From Fusarium oxysporum f. sp. lycopersici 4287 (lineage: Eukaryota > Ascomycota > Sordariomycetes > Hypocreales > Nectriaceae), in contig NC_030988.1 in assembly GCF_000149955.1 (NCBI RefSeq), forward strand, positions 1,326,109 to 1,390,108: 64,000 nucleotides of DNA, read 5' to 3'. The stretch's first letter is position 1; every line of letters begins with the position of its first letter. Below, in pieces: positions 44,193 through 53,263 of this stretch. The notes beneath the pieces are model-generated. The model made no database searches, was not told the origin of the DNA, and worked only from the letters and a program-made list of their open reading frames with translations. Both the position numbers and the translations under genes were made by a program.

Positions 44193-46553
44193 CCATACTA
44201 TCGAGGAGCCCCTCGATTGTGCTGGGGAACCCAATATGCTCTTTTTAGTCTCTTCCATGGCTCAGAGATGCCAAACTTTCGAAGATAGACCTCGTGTTCG
44301 TATGAGGAGAGTAACGAACCGTGGAGTCCCCAGCTACTTCGGCACATGGCGTTGGCCCAATACATCATACAGAGACCCACAGTCAGATTCTATGGCCGAG
44401 TAAGGCATTCATACCATGTACGTCCGTGCTTTATTCTGCTTTCAAACGTGTATCTTTTGAACTGACCAGACGGCGAAAGTACTTCACATATTTCTGGAGG
44501 GCTTTGCGAGAGTGGCAACTAAGGAGCTCAACGGTTGCTCTAACTTGAATCTGACTCCGAGTTCGTGCTTTCTTTGCTTAGGCCTCAACCTCTTTAAAGG
44601 GGCGATCCCCGCGTATGTCTGTCGTCGGAACGGAGGCCAAAAATGACCTGGGTTTGTGGAAGGATCCGAAGCACATGAACCAAGCTCAACAAAAGTCTAT
44701 TATAGCCTTCAGGAATTGATACGAGAGATACGAGACTTACCTACGCGCTACTAGGCTGAGGAGAATAGGCTTGTAAATCTGAAAGAGAAAAGAGAATGGA
44801 TTGGCGGAAAGTGGTTGACAATCACACACGGCTCGGACCCTCCCAGGGCCATAGGGAGACCGAAGTTAGATGCTAGCTGGGCCAGAATTTACATTTTTCC
44901 CTGGCCGTCGAAGTTTCCATACTCAGCCATGGAGTATCAGTCATCACTAACTTCCACAGATCTGTAAACACAGAGGTATATGTCATGAGGTGCATAAGAG
45001 CCTACTTCTTTGGTAATTCAGCTGTTCCCTTCTGGCATTCTTCCATTGGTTATGAAGAATGCTGCCATCGCGAACTACAAGGCATTGGGCAGCCTTCTTT
45101 ACGTCCTAGTTTGAGTAGCAACCTATGTTCGTAACTGGCGGACAATGGATATTTCCTTCCGAAAAACTTCATCTCAAGCTTCCTTTGAGTTCTTTTCGCG
45201 CTTCTTCTGCTCCCGTAGGCGTGTGTTCCGTTTGTGCGCTTTCACGACCAAAAGCCTAATAGTGTAGGATAGCGATGCGTCCTGCAGAGGCACGTTAGAG
45301 TCTGTGGTTGTCTTGAGCAGAGAACAATGGTGTTGACTGGCGACAATACACTGCCGTACAGGAATTGCGATGATTCGCCTAGGGTCCGGGTCTATGCATG
45401 CCTTGTTTGCTTCGGGCGTGAATAGAAAACCGTTTACAATTTCGATTACCGACGATTCGAGGTGGCTTGATGTGTAAATTTGTGTCAACACTGGATACCA
45501 CACCTCAAACCCGCCAGGTCGCGAAACCACGTTGAGGGGTCGCTGGATGCATCTTTTTGCCGACGCACGCCCGAGAAGCAATTGGAATGACGTCAGAGAG
45601 TTCCTGCGTTGCTGTTTTAGGGCTACCTTAGAGACGAGGAGATCCACTGCCTGCATGTGAAACCTCTCTACCCGTTGTCTCGAGCCGGGGGGGGCAGTGG
45701 CTGTTAAGGTCGCCTCCTTCTCTTTGTACTCGAGTACACCCGTGGCCCCAGAATTTTCAGCTTCTCCACTACAGACCCGCATTCTGTCTGCCCCGGCAAT
45801 GGACAGCCGGTATTAAACAACCCCCCACTCGCAACCCACTTCTCATTCGGGGATCTCGTGTTTATGGTTTTTCCTTGCTCAAGGGGCCACGCTTCCCATG
45901 GCACTACATTCGCTGCTCGCCGTACAAAGGAAGTTGTCCGATCCCAAAGATGTATTGTCTGGTTGGATGGTGGCATGCTGAGCCTGGTCTAGAAAGATCC
46001 CGGGTGACAAGGAAAACGACCTGAAAGGAGACGTTAACGCCTAGGGGTTTCTGTAGTTCGTCGATCTAGCGTTGCCTGTCAGAGTGACATTGTCTTTTAA
46101 CATCTGGGTTCTTTGCACGACGTTATCGATCTGCAGGGGTGTAGGCCAAAAGTGTGGTAATTCAGCCATCCGACACCATTGAGAACAGCACCACTGCAGG
46201 AGAACATATCGACGAGGTTCCGCCAATAACCTCCTCTGACCCGAAGGGTTATGCGCTAGAAGTCTCTCTTGGCGATCTGGACATCCTGATTGAACACTAA
46301 AGCTCATCTGAAGAGACAACGCACCGAATGACATGATATAATCTCGGAGGGAAAGCGGCGCAGCATCACGCTTGAGTTTACGTACTCTGCAGCCTACGGA
46401 TATTACAGCTGCCGTGGTATTCCTCACTCACTGACAACGGATGACTCGACTTGGGGATGATTTTATCGCATCGCATCGCATGGGAGGACTGTCCGAGATG
46501 CGATTCTTGGCAAGGTCATGCCTGCCACCTATTAATTCGGGTCAGGCTAGAAC
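44193..46553. other. Intergenic region with one doubtful gene
   Basis: Apart from the 202-codon frame at 45174-45782, only short open frames without family features are seen (e.g. 46041-46427, minus). No repeats or RNA genes recognised. Confidence 0.35.
45174..45782 (-). CDS. Uncertain 202-codon open frame
   Basis: Uninterrupted from 45782 to 45174; the C-terminus is basic (KAHKRNTRLREQKKREKNSK), the middle is Ile/Val-rich (RRIIAIPVRQCIVAS). No domain recognised, no intron needed. It may be a lineage-specific gene or chance. Confidence 0.3.
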   Translation of the reverse strand: MRVCSGEAENSGATGVLEYKEKEATLTATAPPGSRQRVERFHMQAVDLLVSKVALKQQRRNSLTSFQLLLGRASAKRCIQRPLNVVSRPGGFEVWYPVLTQIYTSSHLESSVIEIVNGFLFTPEANKACIDPDPRRIIAIPVRQCIVASQHHCSLLKTTTDSNVPLQDASLSYTIRLLVVKAHKRNTRLREQKKREKNSKEA

Positions 46554-46759
46554 TGTTGTTTATATTGCGCAGTAGTGCTGAGTGAAAAATGTATTTCTTT
46601 TTTTTTTTACGAAACTTAATTGTTCATTAGTGAGATGAGAGTTCTTCTCAGGTTTATATCTCTAAATGATTTCATCTAGGACTTTAAACTTTAAATCTAG
46701 GACTTTCAGACTGTTAATCTGAATCCGGAAGGGAAGGAGGATCCCCGGATGTTCCAACA
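46554..46759 (-). repeat. Solo LTR related to Copia-2, with target duplication
   Basis: 206 bp in reverse orientation, with the same ends (TGTTG...CAACA on its own strand) and clear similarity over the full length to the Copia-2 LTR, but with many substitutions and a longer A run. AGAAC occurs on both sides (46549-46553 and 46760-46764), a 5-bp target duplication. It is an older insertion reduced by LTR-LTR recombination. Confidence 0.9.
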
Positions 46760-46959
46760 AGAACTAGGAGAAGCGCCACAGTCAGAGTCGTCCACACTCT
46801 AGTCTACCACGCATGTACCTCTTCCCATCAGTCGATGTATTCATGTACCAGATGGTGTTGCCGACTCACGATGATGGCCCCAGAAAGGTCGCCCTTTGCC
46901 TGAACACTACTTATTCTTCGTTTTATTCCCGCTACCGTCGCAGCCTTCCCCGCTGCTAC

Positions 46960-47140
46960 AATATCTGCCTTACTTACTTGCTTTTCTTACCTTATTATAT
47001 CTCCCCCCACTCGCTCTCAAATTTTGCTACTATCTTGTATCTTGTCTTCCGTTGCTTTGTCTCTCATCTCTTAGATTTTGAACCCATCTTGCTACCTTTT
47101 TATTTCCCTGTTCCTGTCTCGCTTCCTCCATTTACACTCC
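46960..47140 (+). promoter_or_regulatory. Pyrimidine-rich leader before the methyltransferase gene
   Basis: A long C/T-rich tract (TTTTCTTACC, TATATCTCCCCCC, TTGTCTCTCATCTC). CT-rich tracts of this kind are common just upstream of fungal transcription starts, so transcription of the next gene likely begins here. Confidence 0.4.
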
Positions 47141-47144
47141 AACC

Positions 47145-50100
47145 TTGAATACGTGCTCTACTCAAGTTCACACGTCAAACACTCATCACATCAACCGAAG
47201 CGCCAGCTCTACCGTCACCACGTCAATCCCGGTTGCATCTCAGCCTTCGTATCATGCTACACCTCTTAACCGACTACAAAGCCCTGTCCTCAGGGAATCT
47301 TCTGTGACACAAAGAGCTGGTGGAGGTTTCCCTAACGCAGTCGATGCCGTCACCGTTGATCCCCGCGATCGCGTAGCTATTAGAGAGTCCTTGAGTACAT
47401 CGTCATCGAATTCAACTGTTCTAGAGGCAGCCATCAAGAAGACCAAGCAATTGCTTCCTTCACCAACCATTCTTCATGAAGATACATGGTCGTTCAAACC
47501 GATGCGCAAGGTTTCAAGACCTGTTTTGCGATCCACTTCCCCAAGAGCTATACACCCTACTCGACCCAGCAGAGATGACGTCCCTGACATAGAAATCCAA
47601 TTGTTTAACCACATGACAGTCATTCACAGCAATACTTTCCCTCAATTCCTCCTAAAAACCGAAAGACGTGGAAGCGAGTCTGCTGCTACAGCAGCCTTGT
47701 CGCCTCAGAAGCCGAAGTGCACTCATGGAGGCCGAACAGCATTAACTTCACAACTCCCCATAAACGACGAATTGTGCTCTCAACCAGCAGCTAAGGCAAC
47801 AGCCCAGTCGAAGAAGTCCAGGCTCCCCGAGCCACCTCGAATGACAAGCACAACGAGTGCTAATGTGGCAACCTCCCTATTCTCACGACTCCCATTCTTT
47901 AGCCTTAACAATCACGCCAACGTAGCACCAGTCAGGAAGTCTGGGAAGGAAAAGAAGACTCTTCGCAAAGGTCCCGCAGCCGGCACAGGTCATGAAGGTT
48001 ATGGAAGTATTGGCGCTGCCAAGAGACGCAGTGGCAGTATCAGCAACATGACGCGCGACCACCCCAGCAGTCAGAAGACTCAAGAACCCGGTTCCAACAA
48101 CAGTTTATGCTGTGTGGATCGGGCCAACCCAGTGGTTATCGAGAATCGAAATGCAAGTTCTGAAACCACTCAGAGTGTAAGCTCCCAAAGCCTGGCAACC
48201 GAGGAGTCGAGGTTGTCACCTCTATCACACACTCCAGATTCAGCTTTTGGTACTCGTCGTCCCTCAGAGAGTAGTGATTCTGAAGACGTCGAGATTGGCT
48301 TCCCGAAGATCTATCCGTCGCTTCGATCTTCGCCGGGTGACCCCCTAAAATTACCTGAGCCCATCAGCAGATATGGATATCCGCCATCGCCCATGAAAAG
48401 TTCCGATACCAGTGTCATGTCTAATGAGTCCCACTCCGAGCTGCAACGGGGGATTTCTCATGAGGTCAAGTCTTCTCACCCTGTACCCAAGAAGCTTGTC
48501 AAGAGGCCGCGATCTCCTCGAAAGTGGTATTGGTTCGGAAGGCCAGCCCAGACCCAGCGGCGTAAACAGAGCGAGAAAGTCTCGACTAGTGCCAAGCCAA
48601 TTGGAAAGAAGCCACCCGCCCTTTATGCTATGATAGCTATGTCAGAGCAGGAGGATTGCGAGCCGACGGACATTCAAGATGGCTTGAGGATTGTCGAAGT
48701 TTATGGAAAATCATCTTTTGTTGGTGTAGTTCCCGAGCTTTCGCAAGGCACGCCAGAGACACGATCATCAATCAACTCTCTGGTGCGGCCTGTAGAGCCA
48801 ACTCATCTACCAAGGCTGGAGAACTTCGAGATGAAGATCAACCCTCGTTTGCCTGTACCCGAGCAGACGCTAATGTCCAAGAAGCCTACTGTACAGCCTC
48901 TTTCAACAAGAACCACTGCTAGTCGACGAAGTCGACTTTCTCAAGTCGGGAGAATCCCCAAGGTTGTGCGTAACACTAATGAAAATGTGTCTCCAATGAG
49001 CTTTTATAGGCCTTTCGGGGCTAGCAAGAAATCGACAACTAAAAACCTTGAGGTCTACGATCCCGAGTCAATTGCCAAAGGTCCTTCACCTTCCAGACCT
49101 TCTACTCCTGTTCCTGATCTGACTACCGACGGCTCAACAGGAGGAAGCCCCAACAATCTCTCATCGAGTGACTCCAATTTACCTGCTTTGAGCCGAGTTG
49201 AAAAGGAATCCTTTGCCTTTTCGTCTTGCAAGGACTGCGAGGGAAATATTGGTACATCTAGCTCGAGCTATTCCGGTATTCTTGCCTTCTCTGGTTCTAC
49301 TGCTGTGATCCCACAGCCTAATGATTCTCCTGCAGAAGACGAGGTATGGAATGAGTACGATGATCTCGTCGGAGAAGGTGCTGGCAAAGCAGTTCCCTCC
49401 CCAACCTCTTCACGAGGTACACCGTTTCATCTTGAGGCTTACGAGTCGAAGCTGGCTAGTAATGAGAAGCTTATAGAGACATCTACTGTTGTCATCGATG
49501 AGGATGGAAGCCGAAAATTCAAGGCAGCCACCATTTCTATCACTTGCAGCGCCGACATGACTGAATATCTCCGGGCCGCTTTCGAACCCCACCCAAGCCC
49601 CAGCACTCCCATCTCAGTCTCCGAGTTTGTTTCGGAATATGTAGACAGTAACACCAACAGTGAGGCACCTGCAACTGGTGAGGTATCTCGACGAAGCAGC
49701 CGATCATCCCGCAAGACAAGGCGGTCTGATGCTAGCACCTCTTCAGAGGATGGGCCACCGCTCGCGCAAGTCAACCTTAGGGTTGGCTCAATAACGGTGA
49801 GTAAGTGGCTTACCTTCGGGCAGGCTCTCTTCAGTGACGTTCGCTATGAACTGGTTCCTGTTGACAGATCACTGAAGAGACACTCAGTCCTTGTGATTGA
49901 TGGCCTTGGTAACGATGATTGGTCATTCTACGCTGCCGAAACATACCCGGCCGCTACCTTCTTTAACCTGTCTCCTCGTGCTCCTGTTCCTGAAGAACTC
50001 AAGAGTTCATCTTCGAGCTTCCCTCTGAGCCCTTTAAACCACCATCAGATCCAATACGTCTCTCACCTCGACAAGTTCCCCTTTGCTCCTCATAGTTTCA

Positions 50101-50687
50101 CGGCTGTTGTGTACCGCTTCCCTGTAGCAGCGCCTGAAGCATACTATCGCAACATTCTTATTGAAGCTCGCCGTGTGCTGAAGCCAGGAGGTTTTATCGA
50201 GCTCTCCATTCTAGATGTCGACCTCAACAACATGGGCAATCGGGGCCGACGTACAGTTCGCCGTCTAAAAGAGCGGATCAATGAGAAGACGCCTGAGGCC
50301 AGTCTTGGATCAACCGCGGATCTCATTGTTCGTCTTCTCGGCAATGTTAGTTTCACTACCATCGAGGTAGCACGAGTAGCCGTCCCCGTCGCAAGTTCCT
50401 TCACTCGCTCAGACAGTAAGGCCGACGAGGGCAAGAAGGATCCTGCTAGTCTATCCGAGATGATGAATGACAACAGCCCCTTGGCAGACGAAGGTATCAC
50501 CAGAATAGTCAGCCACGTTGGTCGATGGTGGTACACACGATGTTACGAGAACGCAGCTGAGAGCCCCTCCGGAAAGAGCATCTGGAGCGATAAGTCTTTA
50601 CTCTCGGAGTCAGGAGAGCTCGGTACAAGCCTAAAGCTCATGGTCTGCTGCGCTCGAGCTCCTCTTGAGCGCATCACCAGTGTCTAA
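47145..50687 (+). CDS. Long fungal protein with C-terminal SAM-methyltransferase-like domain
   Basis: One open frame of about 1,180 codons. It lacks an ATG near its start: it is open from a TTG at 47145 and the first in-frame ATG is at 47502 (residue 120), while codons before that already look coding (ASQPSYHATPLNRLQSPVL). A small upstream exon is therefore likely, with an acceptor near 47195-47215. Residues about 1-880 are Ser/Pro/Arg-rich and disordered. The C-terminal 280 residues resemble a class I methyltransferase: VLVIDGLGNDDWSFYAAETY at the motif I place (glycines partly lost), KFPFAPHSFTAVVYRFPV, and YYRNILIEARRVLKPGGFIE (post-motif region). Such proteins are widely kept in Sordariomycetes. 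Substrate unknown; weak motif I leaves activity open. Intact, unlike most neighbours. Confidence 0.75.
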   Translation: MNTCSTQVHTSNTHHINRSASSTVTTSIPVASQPSYHATPLNRLQSPVLRESSVTQRAGGGFPNAVDAVTVDPRDRVAIRESLSTSSSNSTVLEAAIKKTKQLLPSPTILHEDTWSFKPMRKVSRPVLRSTSPRAIHPTRPSRDDVPDIEIQLFNHMTVIHSNTFPQFLLKTERRGSESAATAALSPQKPKCTHGGRTALTSQLPINDELCSQPAAKATAQSKKSRLPEPPRMTSTTSANVATSLFSRLPFFSLNNHANVAPVRKSGKEKKTLRKGPAAGTGHEGYGSIGAAKRRSGSISNMTRDHPSSQKTQEPGSNNSLCCVDRANPVVIENRNASSETTQSVSSQSLATEESRLSPLSHTPDSAFGTRRPSESSDSEDVEIGFPKIYPSLRSSPGDPLKLPEPISRYGYPPSPMKSSDTSVMSNESHSELQRGISHEVKSSHPVPKKLVKRPRSPRKWYWFGRPAQTQRRKQSEKVSTSAKPIGKKPPALYAMIAMSEQEDCEPTDIQDGLRIVEVYGKSSFVGVVPELSQGTPETRSSINSLVRPVEPTHLPRLENFEMKINPRLPVPEQTLMSKKPTVQPLSTRTTASRRSRLSQVGRIPKVVRNTNENVSPMSFYRPFGASKKSTTKNLEVYDPESIAKGPSPSRPSTPVPDLTTDGSTGGSPNNLSSSDSNLPALSRVEKESFAFSSCKDCEGNIGTSSSSYSGILAFSGSTAVIPQPNDSPAEDEVWNEYDDLVGEGAGKAVPSPTSSRGTPFHLEAYESKLASNEKLIETSTVVIDEDGSRKFKAATISITCSADMTEYLRAAFEPHPSPSTPISVSEFVSEYVDSNTNSEAPATGEVSRRSSRSSRKTRRSDASTSSEDGPPLAQVNLRVGSITVSKWLTFGQALFSDVRYELVPVDRSLKRHSVLVIDGLGNDDWSFYAAETYPAATFFNLSPRAPVPEELKSSSSSFPLSPLNHHQIQYVSHLDKFPFAPHSFTAVVYRFPVAAPEAYYRNILIEARRVLKPGGFIELSILDVDLNNMGNRGRRTVRRLKERINEKTPEASLGSTADLIVRLLGNVSFTTIEVARVAVPVASSFTRSDSKADEGKKDPASLSEMMNDNSPLADEGITRIVSHVGRWWYTRCYENAAESPSGKSIWSDKSLLSESGELGTSLKLMVCCARAPLERITSV

Positions 50688-53263
50688 GCACATAATACAA
50701 CACGTTGTTTTCTTCCCCTTTTTATCATCGGCCACAACATGGCGCAAGATATGCAGGTTTGATTAGAAAGCATTACAGAAAATATCTTTCGGCGCAAGCT
50801 CATTCCTCAAAAAAGAGGCCATACCACAAAATTAAACCACTGAAAACAATCCTTATTTCAATTCCCCCTTCTACACCAAGAGGCATAAGTTCTCTTTTAC
50901 TCGGTGTGAAATGGGAGGAAATGGCGTTATGCAATACGCCTCAGCCTTCAGCGGCCCCAGGCACGCCACCAACGCGAGAATGCTTGAGCCCATCGAATAC
51001 CATCATCAGTCTTAGCAACGCGCTCAAGCAGATTCTCGTGCGCCAACCATTAAGCCCTGTTCTATCGCCTAAAGCTGTCGAATCGTTTCTGAGCACACTG
51101 TGGCCCACAACTCTTAACAAGCTGCAACGCCAGCCCGGAAGGAACTTATACTTTGGCGGTCGCGTTTATCGTGATGTTGTATGTGCGTAGCATCCAAGTA
51201 TATTATACACTAGTCACATCACAAAGGAGCTCTTGGAGAAGTTCCACAATCCCTTTAAGGATCCGGCTGGCTGTGATCATGCTATTTTTTCTGGTCTCAA
51301 GATCGAGTGTGCAAGAGTTCCCTTTTGCTGAGCGTTGTGAACGTGACTATCCTTCCTTGACTGTCATTCGGCCTGCTCAACGCGAGGGCGCGCATGGCAC
51401 CAGATCGGCAAAAACGGCAACACGGTGAAGATCAAGGATGAGAAATCCCGAGACCTCTCTTGCTTGCTTCCTCTGTCGCAGCTTCTCGATGTCCGGTCGA
51501 AGCTGGTTTCGAACTGACCACGCCAGGATGCTTTCGTCCGCAGCACAACAACCGTAAGCCCAGCCAAGAACGTCGACCAGATGATGAGAGCACGGATACG
51601 AGCAGGTATCGTCCATCTCGTGACAGACAGGAATTGGCCTTCGGCAAGAGATCATCGTGCGTAGAGAAAAAGACAATCATCGTGCCATGGCAAGAGGTGG
51701 GGTGCTCGCTTCTGTGCCCGTTTCCTGGTGGCCTGGTCTCTATCACTCTTGTGGCGAAGTGTGAACTACCGACGTGTAGAGGATGCTAGAGTGTGTATGC
51801 CTATACCTACTGAGTACGACGCCTTGGTTCCGTATCGGCATGGCAGAGTGGGACGACTGGAATTTCACAATGTATAGACTTGACGACATGTTCCGCGTCC
51901 TATCCGATAAATTTATATTGCCGGCCATTATAATATACCTGTGCTCATTACCTCTGCGTAATGATGTGAGAATACCGAAGGTGAAGCAAGACATAACTTA
52001 AGCTCTCCGTCACCTCTCCTCAATACTAACAGTCTCCAGCACTAACTGAACTCGCCTCAATCAATTGAAACCCCAATGCGTGCACATACCTTGCGTAGTT
52101 TCAGCAATACAAGAGATGGAATCCTCCAGCACCGAAAACCCCGCTACGGCATCACCGACTCGAGTTTCCGACGTTCCTAACGACGCGTCTACGGGCCCGT
52201 AAACCTCTAGAACGCGACTGAAAACGCGACGAAGCACATCACCATGAGTACCAACGGTAGCATGTTGCCATCTCTACGAGTCTGGAAACGGACTTCTATC
52301 CTGGTCAAGCTGCAGAGTGTTGTTTGAGTCACTGCCTCCCAGCCTTGCGTTGAAAACCCAACCACTAGGCCATAATAGGGGGTTAAAACAGCACTGTTAG
52401 AGTCCAGAAGTATTCCTGAGTGGCTGACCTTCCTGAGGTAATACCAAAAATTGTTTGCCTTAATAATCTGTACCATCATCGGGATTTTTTGCTTCTTCAG
52501 TGTTCTCTGTAAAATTACAATGAATTTAGACAACAAAGAACCCGACTGCTTTGGGATTAACTTTGAAAGAAAATATTACAAATGCGGAAAAAGTTTCATC
52601 AAGAGAACCTTGTGACCTCCTGAGTTTCGCGTCGGGTTTGTTGACAACCTCCATGTTCCCTCATTGAATAAGAACGTATCATGAACGAAGCCGAGTCCCT
52701 GCGTTATATCCCTTCTCATGAAAAGAGACGACAAGCTACCCTGTCGGCCCAGAGCCGCCTGTGTAGAAGAGCCCGATTTTACAACGACTCATCGTCAACC
52801 AAATCTGATACATCATTCACGACGGTGAGCTCAGACTCCTGAGCTGTCCTCAGTTTAGCGGGCTTGCGGACTCCAATCGAGGATCCTATCCATACTCCGT
52901 ACACCTGTCTGCCGCCCCCTTGATTTACTCAATAGTTATATCAACTGGCCCGCGCTGGTAACTTTAAATGGTAAGTTGGACTCCCGTTTCCGGCCTCACA
53001 ATTTAAGAAAAGTGTCACGACTTTTACGGCTTCCAATTTCTTAGATACGTCACTTTTGGTAGACATGTTGACCTGGAACAGTTGGCTTGGTCAGTCAACG
53101 AGGAATAAATGCATTTTGGCAACACAAAGTATCTAATCCTACATTGGAAGTGGTAGCTCGACAGCGTCTCAGGTCTATTATATGCTGTTGGGCCTTGCTA
53201 TTTGAATATAATTTTCATTTGAGAACGAGTACGGACGTCCCGTCATATCTTAACTTTCACGGT
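50688..53263. other. Intergenic region, mostly unassigned
   Basis: No convincing gene. A 53-codon plus frame at 52681-52842 (MNEAESLRYIPSHEKRRQAT) looks protein-like and may be a small gene or lone exon. Another short start at about 52116 (MESSSTENPATASPTRVSDV) stops at 52198-52200. A tRNA A-box-like sequence (TGGCCTAGTGG, minus strand, near 52370) has no matching B-box, so no tRNA is called. Confidence 0.35.

Noticed and set aside
51480..51560. TTCGAA-containing segment resembling a T-arm
   Set aside because: No cloverleaf can be drawn around it; likely chance.
52320..52400. tRNA-like sequence on the minus strand with an A-box match TGGCCTAGTGG
   Set aside because: No B-box (GGTTCGANNCC) at the right distance and no acceptor stem; at most a degenerate tRNA-derived repeat.
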